A stretch of DNA of 64,000 nucleotides from Bacillota bacterium (GCA_023439545.1 JAEXNT010000030.1:69058-133057), one strand, 5' to 3'; positions 8,267 through 17,760 are shown, counted from the stretch's first letter. The notes: generated by a model from the letters alone, not told the origin. A program made the numbers and translations.

Positions 8267-9613
8267 ATGAAATTGAAACTTTTGAGCCTATCGGTTTCAC
8301 TTTTTACAATTTTGTCCTTATCATCAACAGCATTTGCAGCCGACTCGTCTCCGATCGATACCGGCGATTCGTCGTTCATGTTTGTCTCAACCATACTGGT
8401 GTTTCTTATGACTCCGGGATTGGCGCTGTTTTACGGAGGCATGGTGAGAAAAAAGAACGTTCTCGGAACAATGCTGCACTCCTTTACCATCATGGGACTG
8501 ATATCGATACAGTGGATACTTATCGGCTACACTATTGCATTCGGTCCCGACGCATTCGGCGGACTTCTGGGAAATATGAGCTTTGCCGGTTTCAATGGCG
8601 TAGGCGGCGATCCTTCATCCTATGCAGCTACGATACCGCATGAACTATTCGCATTGTATCAGATGATGTTTGCAATCATTACTCCAGCCCTTATCACGGG
8701 CGCGTTTGCAGAAAGAATAAAATTCCCGGTATTTCTGATATTTACACTTGCCTGGGCCACATTGGTATATGATCCGTTGGCGCACTGGGTCTGGGGCGCG
8801 GGCGGCTGGCTCTCCAAAATGGGCGCGCTCGACTTCGCAGGCGGCACGGTCGTACACATAAGCTCGGGAATATCCGGTCTGGTAGCCTGTATAATGATCG
8901 GCAAGCGCAAGGGTCACGGCAAGGTCCCGATGGCTCCGCACAATATCCCGTTTGTCCTGATAGGCGCCGCGTTGCTGTGGTTCGGCTGGTTCGGTTTCAA
9001 CGGGGGCAGCGCTCTAACTATGAACGGACTTGCAATAAGCGCATTTGCCACCACAAATACGGCAGCCGCATCGGCATTGCTCTCATGGGTCATAATAGAA
9101 TGGATGCAGCACGGAAAGCCGACACTGCTCGGCGCTGCAACAGGCGCGGTAGTAGGCCTTGTAGCCATAACTCCGGCAGCGGGCTTTGTCGGTATCGTAC
9201 CCGCCATAATCATAGGCCTGGCTGTCAGTCCGATATGCTACTTCGCAATAAGCGTGCTAAAGGCCAAATTCGGCTATGATGACGCGCTCGATGCGTTCGG
9301 GTGCCACGGGGTGGGCGGAATCTGGGGAGCAATAGCGACCGGGCTGTTTGCAGACCAGAGAATCAACTCCTACGCCCGCTTTAATGGACTGTTTGTCGGC
9401 GGAGGTTTCACACAGCTTGGGATCCAGATTGTTGCAGTAATCGTTACTTTAGTATTTGCAGCAGGCTTGTCGTTCCTTATCCTGAAATCCATATCGCTCT
9501 TCACGAGCCTCCGGGTTACTGAAAAAGAGGAGGAAGACGGTCTTGATATCTCACAGCATGGCGAAGACGCATACCCTCAGTTTTCAGCACAGGAAACCTT
9601 CAACATAATATAG
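8267..9613 (+). CDS. amt: Ammonium transporter (Amt family)
   Basis: A membrane channel for ammonium uptake, 448 residues. A cleavable signal peptide (residues 1-24, ending AFA) precedes about 11 membrane helices, the usual Amt topology. The family signature DFAGGTVVHISSG is present, as are HGVGGIWGA near the C-terminus and the twin pore histidine context. The cytosolic tail is short and acidic. It starts at ATG 8267 after a G-rich binding site. It is followed 36 nt later by glnB, the standard pairing in which PII blocks the channel when nitrogen is plentiful. Confidence 0.96.
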   Translation: MKLKLLSLSVSLFTILSLSSTAFAADSSPIDTGDSSFMFVSTILVFLMTPGLALFYGGMVRKKNVLGTMLHSFTIMGLISIQWILIGYTIAFGPDAFGGLLGNMSFAGFNGVGGDPSSYAATIPHELFALYQMMFAIITPALITGAFAERIKFPVFLIFTLAWATLVYDPLAHWVWGAGGWLSKMGALDFAGGTVVHISSGISGLVACIMIGKRKGHGKVPMAPHNIPFVLIGAALLWFGWFGFNGGSALTMNGLAISAFATTNTAAASALLSWVIIEWMQHGKPTLLGAATGAVVGLVAITPAAGFVGIVPAIIIGLAVSPICYFAISVLKAKFGYDDALDAFGCHGVGGIWGAIATGLFADQRINSYARFNGLFVGGGFTQLGIQIVAVIVTLVFAAGLSFLILKSISLFTSLRVTEKEEEDGLDISQHGEDAYPQFSAQETFNII

Positions 9614-9649
9614 TCCTTAACATTATACCGATTGGAAAGGGATGCCATT

Positions 9650-9988
9650 ATGAAAAAGATAGAGGCGGTCATCAGACCGGCAAAACTGGAAGAAGTAAAG
9701 GAAGCTTTGAACGAGTTTAACATAAACGGGATCACCGTCAGCCAGGTAATGGGCTGCGGGCTTCAAAAAGGACGCAAGGAATACATCAGGGGTGTTGAAG
9801 TTACACTTAATCTCCTTCCGAAAATAAAGATCGAGATAGTTACGGACGAAAAGCGCCTGAATGAAATCCTGGATATCATAACGAAGGTATCCAGGACTGG
9901 AGAAGTCGGCGACGGTAAAATCTTCGTACATGATATCGAAGACGCTATACGTATCCGGACTGGCGAACGCGGGGAGTCAGCCCTCTGA
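9650..9988 (+). CDS. Nitrogen regulatory protein PII (GlnB/GlnK type)
   Basis: A 112-residue PII signal protein that binds 2-oxoglutarate and ATP/ADP and gates the Amt channel encoded just upstream. The core KIEAVIRP start and the C-terminal signature around GKIFVHDIEDAIRIRTGE are intact. The T-loop reads KEYIRGVEV, so position 51, the tyrosine uridylylated in proteobacteria, is valine. Control is therefore probably by ligands alone, as in many Firmicutes. The ATG at 9650 follows GGAAAGGG. The last 12 bp overlap the convergent penicillin-binding protein gene. Confidence 0.94.
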   Translation: MKKIEAVIRPAKLEEVKEALNEFNINGITVSQVMGCGLQKGRKEYIRGVEVTLNLLPKIKIEIVTDEKRLNEILDIITKVSRTGEVGDGKIFVHDIEDAIRIRTGERGESAL

Positions 9989-11398
9989 CAAGCCTAACCG
10001 CATTAATTCCCTCGCGATGGGCGCGGCGGCCTTGCCGCCCGTCGAGCCGCCGTACTCGAGTACGACGGCAACGGCTACCTGGGGATCGTCCGCAGGAGCA
10101 AAACTGATAAACCAGGCATGCTCCCTGTTTTTTTGAATACCGCTTAGTTCGTTTTCAGCCGTGCCTGATTTCCCCGCCACCTTTACCCCTTTTATTGCTG
10201 CACTCTTACCCGTTCCTGTTTTTACTACACCTTGCATCATACTATTGACTTCGGCAGCAATCTCAGGGGAAGTCAGCCGGCTGAACACTTCCTGCTGGGC
10301 GGTCCTGATCACGGTATCGTTCGGAGAAACAACCCGTTCCACCAGGTAAGGCTTCATAATGACGCCGTCATTCGCGATACCGGATGCTATCATTGCCATA
10401 AACAACGGAGTCACCTGCAGCCTGCCCTGCCCTATTCCTACAGCCGCAAGATCGGTCTTGCCCATGGTCTTGTATGGGAAACGGCTGGCGCCGGTATTGA
10501 TATCGAAAGGGATATCGCGATTCATTCCCGCCCGTGCGGCAATATCCCTGATGTTTTTCTCGCCCAGCTCGACTCCGATCTGTGAGAACACTACGTTGCT
10601 GGAAACTGCAAGTGCGCCCGGCATATCTATATCGCCGTACGCTTCCCTGGTATAATTGCTTATTTTCATGCCGTCTATTACTATACTTCCATTGTCGTCA
10701 TAAATCCCCGAGCCGACGCCGTTTTCAAGGGCCGCAGCGGAAATCAGCACCTTGAAGGTGGAACCGGGCGCATAAAGCCCCTGTGTTGCACGCGGGAGGA
10801 ATGGATGATCTTCGGATTCGACCATCTCCTGCCAGTTTTGCTCAAGCTTCTTACTGCCCGGATCGAAGTCGGGCTTGCTAACCATTGCCAGAACCTCGCC
10901 TGTCCTGGGCCGCATAACGACGATTGCCCCTTTTCTGCTGCCCAGGAGTTGACCAGCTTTTTTTTGAAGCTTGTGATCCAGTGTCAGGCACAGGTCGTTT
11001 CCCGTTTTCTGTTCGCCCTCCAGAAGGTTCCTGAGGCCTGTAATCGGCGAAAACTCCCATATGTTGAGGAGTTCGTTGTTATACTGCGCCTCAAGCTGCG
11101 ATTTGCCGTAAGCTCTTGAATTGTATCCGATGACCTGGCTGTAAAGCCTTCCGTATGGGTAAACGCGCTCCTGTTTGCTGCCGGCACCCTTGCTGTATGC
11201 CAGTACCGTCCCGTTCCTGTCAAGGATGCTCCCCCTCTGGGTGGTGTCCTCCTGTTCCCATTGGCGCCGGTTATATGAACTGGACATTATCCTGTCCTTC
11301 TCGAATATCTCGAAATAAGTCAGATAGACGATTATGGAGAGAAAAAGAAAGCACATGAGTATGAGGACGTGCACGATCCTCCTGTTTTGCTTCTCCAT
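9977..11398 (-). CDS. Class B penicillin-binding protein (PbpA type)
   Basis: A 473-residue peptidoglycan transpeptidase anchored by one N-terminal membrane helix (residues 8-28) with its catalytic domain outside. The three active-site motifs are present: STFK (S213, K216), SSN (266-268) and KSGT (410-413). The family is the PBP2/FtsI-like group, but the protein is shorter than most because the N-terminal dimerisation region is small, as in actinobacterial PbpA. Its ATG shares one base with the stop codon of the FtsW/RodA gene upstream, so translation is coupled. Confidence 0.94.
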   Translation of the reverse strand: MEKQNRRIVHVLILMCFLFLSIIVYLTYFEIFEKDRIMSSSYNRRQWEQEDTTQRGSILDRNGTVLAYSKGAGSKQERVYPYGRLYSQVIGYNSRAYGKSQLEAQYNNELLNIWEFSPITGLRNLLEGEQKTGNDLCLTLDHKLQKKAGQLLGSRKGAIVVMRPRTGEVLAMVSKPDFDPGSKKLEQNWQEMVESEDHPFLPRATQGLYAPGSTFKVLISAAALENGVGSGIYDDNGSIVIDGMKISNYTREAYGDIDMPGALAVSSNVVFSQIGVELGEKNIRDIAARAGMNRDIPFDINTGASRFPYKTMGKTDLAAVGIGQGRLQVTPLFMAMIASGIANDGVIMKPYLVERVVSPNDTVIRTAQQEVFSRLTSPEIAAEVNSMMQGVVKTGTGKSAAIKGVKVAGKSGTAENELSGIQKNREHAWFISFAPADDPQVAVAVVLEYGGSTGGKAAAPIARELMRLGLSEG

Positions 11399-12735
11399 CA
11401 GTCTCCTCCTTCTTCAGAAGAAGATACCGGGTCGGATATCCCGCCCTCGACAGCAGCGTCGGCCTTCCTGGCGGAAAGTACTTCGTCGGCCCATCGCCCT
11501 GAAGGTCCGGCAGAAACTGCCTGCAGTATCCCCAGAGCGATGAAGCTGACTACAAGCGAGCTGCCCCCGTAACTGACAAAAGGCAGCGTTATGCCTGACA
11601 AAGGGATGAGCTTTATAACGCCGCCTACGATTATGAATGTCTGAAATCCGAAAACCAGCGTAATTCCAAAAGCTAAAATCTTTGTGAATTGATCCTTTAA
11701 AGAAAGTGCAATTTTAAAGCCCCTGTAGGTCAATATAAAGTAGAGCAGGACTACCGCGGCTCCACCGAAAATGCCCATTTCTTCGCAAACCGCCGAAAAT
11801 ATGAAATCGGTTTCCACCTCCGGAATAAAATCCGGTCTGCCCAGACCGAGGCCTGTCCCAAAAAATCCTCCCGCGCCTATTGCAAAAAGGGATTGAGTGA
11901 TCTGGTATCCCGTTCCCGCGATATCCTTCCACGGGTCAAGCCATGTATCCACCCTTATTCTAATGTGATTTACAAAAAACACGCCTGCCAGTCCTCCCGC
12001 AGCGGCAAGTACGGCGTTTATTATCAAATAAAGCCTGTTGTTTACAAAAACGTAGAACAGCGTAAAATAGACCATGAAAATCATTAATGCCGTACCCCAT
12101 TCCTGCTGTACGACCATGAAGCCCAGATGCATGAAAGACACGGCTACCAACACGTGAACCGGCCTGACGGCAAGCTTTCCGACCCTTAATATTTCAGCCT
12201 CGTTGAAATTACCTTCATACAGTTTGAGAAAACCAGCGACAAAAAAAACAAACAGTATCTTGATTACTTCCGAAGGCTGGATACTGAATCGGCCTATTAT
12301 GATCCAGTTTTTCGCTCCTTTTATGTTCGTGCCGAAAAAAAGAGTAGCCGCAAACAACAATAATGAGGCCAGTGGATAGATATATACGAGCCTTGCCCAG
12401 ATCCCTGACCTGCGAAACAGTAAGCAGCTGATAAAAAACAACACTATTCCGGCGGCAAACCATATGATTTGTTTGAAGCCGAGATCGCGATCAAGTCTGT
12501 ACAGCATAATGATCCCGATACTCGACAGCATTCCGGCTATAAGGAAGAGGTATCCGTCTCCCAGTTTCATTAGTTTTATGGCCGAGTATCCCATTCCTAT
12601 CAGGAAAATAGCCGCCAGTCCCGCTAAAAGTATATAATTATCGTATGGTTTCTTGTAAAAATACAATAGTCCGTAACCTATTACATTTACGGTCACTATC
12701 AGGCTTACGGGCTGCAGGCGTCTTACAGCTTTCAT
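11398..12735 (-). CDS. FtsW/RodA/SpoVE family peptidoglycan polymerase
   Basis: A 445-residue SEDS glycosyltransferase with about ten membrane helices, which polymerises lipid II and works with a cognate class B PBP. That partner is the next gene. Conserved SEDS features are visible: the WIIIGRFSIQPSEV segment in the middle, the GLGLGRPDFIPEVETDFIF loop and a C-terminal LPFVSYGGSSL. It overlaps the FHA gene upstream by 4 bp. The family alone does not say whether it serves elongation, division or sporulation. Confidence 0.94.
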   Translation of the reverse strand: MKAVRRLQPVSLIVTVNVIGYGLLYFYKKPYDNYILLAGLAAIFLIGMGYSAIKLMKLGDGYLFLIAGMLSSIGIIMLYRLDRDLGFKQIIWFAAGIVLFFISCLLFRRSGIWARLVYIYPLASLLLFAATLFFGTNIKGAKNWIIIGRFSIQPSEVIKILFVFFVAGFLKLYEGNFNEAEILRVGKLAVRPVHVLVAVSFMHLGFMVVQQEWGTALMIFMVYFTLFYVFVNNRLYLIINAVLAAAGGLAGVFFVNHIRIRVDTWLDPWKDIAGTGYQITQSLFAIGAGGFFGTGLGLGRPDFIPEVETDFIFSAVCEEMGIFGGAAVVLLYFILTYRGFKIALSLKDQFTKILAFGITLVFGFQTFIIVGGVIKLIPLSGITLPFVSYGGSSLVVSFIALGILQAVSAGPSGRWADEVLSARKADAAVEGGISDPVSSSEEGGD

Positions 12736-13178
12736 TTTTCGTCCCTCCTGCCTGCCACATACAAAAAGTCCAGCTGACCTATGTGTATCCTGTCCCCGTC
12801 CTTGAGTCCGACCGGGGCCTCCGTCAGTTTATCGCCATTAACGAGAGTGCCGTTTGTACTTTTCAGATCCTCCACCGTACAAACCCCGTCCTTGCAGGAA
12901 AAAGCCGCATGCTTTCCGGACAGGAACGGGTCGGCGACTGAAATTCCGTTGCCTCGGGCACGTCCGATCGTAAGTCTGCCAGTGAGCATATAGCTTTCTT
13001 CCACCTTGAAGTCCAGATCATCCCGCCGGTTCACAAGCTTAAGGTATGGTATATCGTTTTTTCCCGAAGACCCGGTCGGTCTGATATCAAGGTAGATCAT
13101 GCGGATTATGGCGTAGATGAAAAGATATATTATGGTAATAAAAATATATTTCAAAAGCGAAGATACTATCTCAAACAA
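12732..13178 (-). CDS. Membrane-anchored FHA-domain protein
   Basis: A 148-residue protein with an N-terminal membrane helix (residues 7-27) and a cytosolic FHA domain (~60-140), a phosphothreonine-reading module. FHA motifs IGRARGN, SGKHA and STNGTLVNG are all present, so binding should be intact. It begins with TTG at 13178, supported by GGAGG 7 nt upstream. It is the first gene of the FHA-FtsW-PBP operon, the same order as fhaB-rodA-pbpA in actinobacteria. This suggests Ser/Thr-kinase control of wall synthesis, though no kinase gene is in the window. Confidence 0.9.
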   Translation of the reverse strand: MFEIVSSLLKYIFITIIYLFIYAIIRMIYLDIRPTGSSGKNDIPYLKLVNRRDDLDFKVEESYMLTGRLTIGRARGNGISVADPFLSGKHAAFSCKDGVCTVEDLKSTNGTLVNGDKLTEAPVGLKDGDRIHIGQLDFLYVAGRRDEK

Positions 13179-13387
13179 CTATATACCTCCAAATTCCCCT
13201 TTTCCTTTAGCCGCAATTGACGATGTCAATTACCGATGTTAAACCCATTTTCTTATATTAACCAATTATATCATACCCCTTTTTCACTATCATTTTGTCG
13301 CTTTTTACTTTTTTTAAGAATTTTGCTTTATTGAGTTTATATATCATGCTAGAATATCAATAAGGACAACAGGAGGCTAAACCGTAT

Positions 13388-13729
13388 ATGTCAAACTCGG
13401 TGGATTTTGAAAAATTTCAGAGAGATACCGGCCTGGATGATCCGTCGCTAAAGGAGCTCTACGAGGGATTTCTCCAGGAGCTTCTCGAAGAAAAAGACAA
13501 GCTTCTCAGGCAGCTTTCGGGTAAAGACTATTCCAATCTGTATAAAACTGTTCATAACATAAAGGGTATCTCCGGCAGCTATATGGCTATGACCGTATTT
13601 AACCGGTCGTCAGAACTAAGCGCCAGACTAAAGGCTGAAAGAACCGAAGAGGTCGGAGCCTGGGTCAATATACTTGTAAACGACATAATAGAAGCGGCTG
13701 GAGAGATAATCAGCTTTTGCGGGAAATAA
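13388..13729 (+). CDS. Hpt phosphotransfer domain protein
   Basis: A stand-alone 113-residue four-helix Hpt protein. The phospho-accepting histidine is in the motif HNIKG (around residues 57-61). Such proteins relay phosphate between a hybrid kinase and a response regulator. It starts at ATG 13388 with AGGAGG 11 nt upstream. The receiver-domain gene follows after 12 nt, and a broken kinase follows that. Together they look like the remains of a phosphorelay operon. Confidence 0.9.
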   Translation: MSNSVDFEKFQRDTGLDDPSLKELYEGFLQELLEEKDKLLRQLSGKDYSNLYKTVHNIKGISGSYMAMTVFNRSSELSARLKAERTEEVGAWVNILVNDIIEAAGEIISFCGK

Positions 13730-13741
13730 AGGAGTCGGCCA

Positions 13742-14257
13742 ATGTTCAATGTATATGGGAAGGTAGTTCTAATTGTAGATGATTCTCCGTCTATCAGGAG
13801 AGAGGTCCGGGTCATCCTTCAAAAGGAAGGTATTACGGTCCGCGAGGCTGGTACCGAATTCGGTATGTTCAACACTATAGACGAATATGGCGAGGTCGCC
13901 GATATGATACTCATGGACCTGACGCTTGTAGAAACGACCGGTTTTGATCTTGTTGCCAAAATACGCTCTGTGGAAAGGTTCAAAAACATACCGGTAATAA
14001 TGCTCACGCAGCATTCGGACAGAACAAACGTTTTAAAAGCAAAAAACCTTGGGATACAGGGTTATATAGTAAAGCCGATAAATTCCCAGATCCTTGTCGA
14101 AAGAGTAAAAAAAGCTCTTGAGGCAAGCATTGACGGATCTATAACCGAAACCGGCGGAATAAGCGCCGAACCGAAGAAAGCGGAAGACACTGATACAAAC
14201 GAAGACACTGATATAAAAGCAGGCCCTGGTGCAAAGGACGAAGACCCTGAAGCATAA
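13742..14257 (+). CDS. Single-domain response regulator with acidic tail
   Basis: A 171-residue protein: a CheY-like receiver (residues ~8-128) and a 40-residue tail rich in Asp, Glu and Lys with no recognisable output domain. Receiver features are intact: the acidic pair in VDDS, the phospho-aspartate in LMDLT, the T/S in MLTQHSD and the lysine in VKPIN. AGGAG is 8 nt before the ATG. With no DNA-binding domain it probably passes phosphate on or acts through protein contacts, with the Hpt protein upstream as the obvious partner. Confidence 0.9.
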   Translation: MFNVYGKVVLIVDDSPSIRREVRVILQKEGITVREAGTEFGMFNTIDEYGEVADMILMDLTLVETTGFDLVAKIRSVERFKNIPVIMLTQHSDRTNVLKAKNLGIQGYIVKPINSQILVERVKKALEASIDGSITETGGISAEPKKAEDTDTNEDTDIKAGPGAKDEDPEA

Positions 14258-14269
14258 ATGATGTGATGA

Positions 14270-14686
14270 AATCGTTCAGGCACAAGTCAGGATACTTACG
14301 GTCAGCTGGTCGTTTTACGTGACATAACGGACATCAGACAGGCTCAGGAAGACCTTCTAAAGGCAAAAGAACAGGCGGAAGCTGCAAATGTCGCCAAAAG
14401 CCAGTTCCTCGCCAACCTGTCGCATGAGATAAGGACTCCTATGAACGGCATAGTAGGCTTCCTCGATCTGCTCAACGGAACTGACCTTAACACCGAGCAG
14501 GCCGAATATCTGCAATATGTGAAAGCCGCCTCCGAAACGCTGCTCTTTCTGATAAACGACATACTCGATTACTCAAGGATAGAAGCAGGCAAGATGGAAC
14601 TCGAAAAAATACCGTTCGACCTGCACAGCCTTGTCCATGATTCCGTAAAACTGTTCATACCAGGCAAAAGCTTGAAGTATGCATAA
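14270..14686 (+). pseudogene. Remnant of a PAS/hybrid histidine kinase
   Basis: Open frame beginning at 14270, right after a stop, without a credible start codon until an internal ATG at 14441. The translation starts inside the end of a PAS domain (VVLRDITDIRQAQEDL), runs through a coiled coil into a HisKA domain with the H-box FLANLSHEIRTPMNG, and stops at 14686 just after the second HisKA helix. The ATPase domain and everything before the PAS end are gone. It sits in line with the Hpt and receiver genes, so it is probably the former kinase of that relay, lost by deletion at both ends. A sequence or assembly gap is a less likely explanation. Confidence 0.8.
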
Positions 14687-14695
14687 AAGGGAATA

Positions 14696-16051
14696 TTACA
14701 TGATATCCTCCAGCGTTTCCTTTTCGGGGTCGAAATTTATGAAACGTCTGAATGATTTCATAAAACCGAAGGGTATAAACGCTACTAGTGTTAAAGCGAA
14801 ACAGACAAATATGATAGATCTTATCGGCAAGAATTCTCCCAATATGCCTCCGAGCAGCATTCCGAAAGGCGTCAGGGCTTGCGCCAGCATGCTGACCAGC
14901 GAGAATACCTTTCCGCGCATATCCTGAGGTACCGTCAGCTGTATTGTCGATTGTATGAATACATTGATAATTGCATTAAAGAAGCCTCCGACGAAGATCA
15001 GTACGCACATTAAGAAGAAATTTTCAGCCAGAGCGGTTGCCGCAAAGCATGTATAAGCAATAACCGCTGAGAGCATGAATATCCTCAGTCTCCTGCAGGG
15101 AGAAAATTTAATGACGGACGTCGCTATCATGGCTACCAGCATACCTCCGGTCAAAAACGCCATGACGATACCATACCTTCCCGGGCCAAGGGATTTCGTC
15201 TGCTGAAAAAGCGGAAGGAACAATACTGCCGCTATAAAAAATACGAAATTCAAAACCGATATGATTACAAGCAACTCCCGCAGTCCGCGGAAGCGCCAGA
15301 CAAATTTGTATCCGTCCTTCATATCGGCAAGGAAATGTTGTTTTTCCTTATGCTCGATTACAGGTATTTTCAGAAACATATTCAAAAAGGCGGAAAGTAT
15401 AAACGACAGTCCGTTGAAAAGAAACAGGACTGGTGCTCCGAGCACCTGGAACAGAAACCCTCCCGCGGAGTTTCCTATGATGTTCGAACCGGACTGGATT
15501 ATTCCCATCATCGAGTTGGCGCCGATCAACCGGGATTTGGGGACAACGTCGGGTATGGTCGAGCTGACGGCAGGTGAAAAGAATGCTCCGCACACGCTCA
15601 GTACGATCCCTGCGGCAAATACCATCCATATCCCTTTAGAGCCTCTGAATACTGCGGCTGCTAATAAAACTACCGCAGCGCCGCGTATTACGTCCATCAA
15701 AATGAGCAGCTTCCTTCTATCAGTCCTGTCCGCTATGACCCCTGCAAACGGTGAAACCACTACCGCCGGCAATGTGGAAGCCGCCATCATCGTCCCCATC
15801 AATGCGGTGGAGCCTGTAACCGCCAGTACCCAGAATCCAAGAGCTATTCCATATATTACGTCCCCTAATATCGAGACGAGCTGCCCCTGCCATAATAATA
15901 TAAAATTGGGCGTCCACAATTTTTCAACCCGTGCGGCTTTCATTGGAGTATCTGCATCCACCTGCAATTCATCCGTTTGTTTCGGACCGGCAAACAGCCC
16001 TGCGGACCCGCTGTTTTCCTCTATGCCTACTGCTGTAATATCTTCCGACAT
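14696..16051 (-). CDS. MFS efflux transporter (MefA-like, MFS_3 group)
   Basis: A 451-residue inner membrane exporter with 12 predicted helices and a polar 40-residue N-terminal extension. The cytosolic loop between helices 2 and 3 carries GVIADRTDRRK, the MFS motif A variant of the macrolide/tetracycline-efflux-like group. The substrate cannot be told from sequence. It stands alone and converges on the broken kinase with 9 bp between them, so the deletion that truncated the kinase may have ended here. The start at 16051 follows AGAGGTTTGAT. Confidence 0.85.
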   Translation of the reverse strand: MSEDITAVGIEENSGSAGLFAGPKQTDELQVDADTPMKAARVEKLWTPNFILLWQGQLVSILGDVIYGIALGFWVLAVTGSTALMGTMMAASTLPAVVVSPFAGVIADRTDRRKLLILMDVIRGAAVVLLAAAVFRGSKGIWMVFAAGIVLSVCGAFFSPAVSSTIPDVVPKSRLIGANSMMGIIQSGSNIIGNSAGGFLFQVLGAPVLFLFNGLSFILSAFLNMFLKIPVIEHKEKQHFLADMKDGYKFVWRFRGLRELLVIISVLNFVFFIAAVLFLPLFQQTKSLGPGRYGIVMAFLTGGMLVAMIATSVIKFSPCRRLRIFMLSAVIAYTCFAATALAENFFLMCVLIFVGGFFNAIINVFIQSTIQLTVPQDMRGKVFSLVSMLAQALTPFGMLLGGILGEFLPIRSIIFVCFALTLVAFIPFGFMKSFRRFINFDPEKETLEDIM

Positions 16052-16201
16052 ATCAAACCTCTTTTCAAACCATATATCTCACATTATTGATATACGACTT
16101 TTCATTACAAATGTTTGAGAATGTTTCAGATATTCGTTGATAGCAGGTTCCGTCAACGCGGCACATGGCTTTATAATTAGTAATAGTACCATTTTCAAGT
16201 A

Positions 16202-17194
16202 CTAGTATAGATTTGACGGGTTAGCAAGCACCCTATTCTGGATATCGATATACTTCCCCAACTGATCCAAAGAATCTGTAAGAAATTCGTAGACAAGGTA
16301 TTCAGGCCGGATAAAATCGATAACGCGTCTGATGGATGGATCAACGAAAGGAATATGCCTGTCGACACGCGAGATATGTCCGAGCAGCTCCAAATATCTG
16401 CTGAAGAAGCTTTCGTCCTTATTACTGCCAACCCCCGAATCGATACATTTTTTAACATAACCGCCCGAAAGCGAGCTGTTGAGATGAATCCCCATTATAT
16501 GGCCGGCCAATTCGCCCATGTTTCCAAGGACCTTCAGTATGTACCCCGTCGCTTCCTTTTCAGTTTCAAGGTCCGTATTTGTGTTCATCATATGACCTAT
16601 ATCCAGTACGAAGCCTTTTTGGGGGTACACAATCTCTTTCATCAGCTTTTCCGTAATCCTGTTATCCAGAAATGTAAGTCCGGGCTGCCATTGGTTTTCA
16701 AGAAGCAGATCAAAAGCGGCGTCGGTATCGTCCATCAATTCATTGATCATTTCAATAAAAGCATCGGCAACCTCGCCGTCACTGTATGTAAATCTGTAAT
16801 CGTAGCAATGCTCCAGCTGCACATGGCTCACATGAAGTACGACATATTTTACTCCTATATCGCATGCCGTTTTCAATTCCCTGCGGTAGTATTCAATTAA
16901 GGCGTCTCTTGATTTTCCACCGTAAAAACCGACATAGGAAGCTTCATCGCCGAACTGTCTCAGTAATTCCGCCCTGTCGTTCCTCCAGAAATCCAGCCAT
17001 ATCGGCCAGAAGCGCATATGAAGCCCAACGATCAGGGAAGCAGGAATGCTTTCCACATTCCACTGCTGCATACCCTGAATCATTTCAAGTCCGTCGAAGC
17101 CGAACTTGCTCAAGAATTTCTCCAGCTGACCACTATTCCCTGAAAATCCGTACATATCAGGTATATTATGTGAATAATTCAATAGCTTCAGCAA
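16202..17194 (-). CDS. Sugar phosphate isomerase/epimerase-like TIM-barrel protein
   Basis: A 331-residue protein that looks like the xylose-isomerase-type TIM barrel (AP endonuclease 2 superfamily). Metal-binding strand ends are suggested by YVVLHVSHV, a Glu in LLLENQW, VLDIGHMM and GIHLNS. Its reaction and substrate are not recognisable. TTG at 17194 is my start choice, because GAGGG lies 9 nt upstream; a TTG further out at 17227 lacks a site. It follows nrdG on the same strand after ~45 bp, so it may be co-transcribed. Confidence 0.7.
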   Translation of the reverse strand: MLKLLNYSHNIPDMYGFSGNSGQLEKFLSKFGFDGLEMIQGMQQWNVESIPASLIVGLHMRFWPIWLDFWRNDRAELLRQFGDEASYVGFYGGKSRDALIEYYRRELKTACDIGVKYVVLHVSHVQLEHCYDYRFTYSDGEVADAFIEMINELMDDTDAAFDLLLENQWQPGLTFLDNRITEKLMKEIVYPQKGFVLDIGHMMNTNTDLETEKEATGYILKVLGNMGELAGHIMGIHLNSSLSGGYVKKCIDSGVGSNKDESFFSRYLELLGHISRVDRHIPFVDPSIRRVIDFIRPEYLVYEFLTDSLDQLGKYIDIQNRVLANPSNLY

Positions 17195-17239
17195 TGGTCC
17201 ATACCCTCTTCTGCAATTATTGCACAACGCACGGCCGGT

Positions 17240-17746
17240 TTATTCAATAACGACGACCCTGTTTTCGTCTTTCGTCCTGTTCACATCTATCAGCCGTTGA
17301 TTATCCGAGCCCCTGAACCTTAAGAGGAGGTTCCTTTTCTCCAGGACAAACGGACCGTCTACAAGGATGTCCGTGCTGTCGAGCAAACGGACCCAGCCCG
17401 GTCTGTCGACGGAGCCTGCAAGTATCTCCTCATAGGTATATCCCGTATAGGTCATTACATGATACCCCATCCTGCCCGACTCGTACGCAAGCCCGGCAAA
17501 GCCCTCCGCCTGTTCAAAGGGCTCGCCTCCGCTCAATGTGATCCCGTCCAGCAGCGGATTGCCGCGCAATATCTCAAGTATCGACCCGATACTCACATTC
17601 GTACCTCCGGTAAAAGGGTGAGTGGACGGGTTGTGGCAGCCGGGGCAGTTATGCCTGCAGCCCTGGGCAAAAACGACCAGCCTGATCCCGGGCCCGTCGA
17701 CAATCGATTCTCTTTCCAGCCCGGCGATCCTCAACTCAGTATCCAT
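17240..17746 (-). CDS. nrdG: Anaerobic ribonucleotide reductase activating enzyme
   Basis: A 168-residue radical SAM protein that makes the glycyl radical in NrdD. The 4Fe-4S motif CxxxCxxC is C30, C34, C37 (CRHNCPGC), and a downstream SGGEPFEQ supports SAM binding. The length is normal. It starts at ATG 17746, 14 nt after the nrdD stop, in the usual nrdD-nrdG order. Expression should be governed by the cobalamin riboswitch upstream of nrdD. Confidence 0.95.
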   Translation of the reverse strand: MDTELRIAGLERESIVDGPGIRLVVFAQGCRHNCPGCHNPSTHPFTGGTNVSIGSILEILRGNPLLDGITLSGGEPFEQAEGFAGLAYESGRMGYHVMTYTGYTYEEILAGSVDRPGWVRLLDSTDILVDGPFVLEKRNLLLRFRGSDNQRLIDVNRTKDENRVVVIE

Positions 17747-17760
17747 CTGAATGCTCCTTT

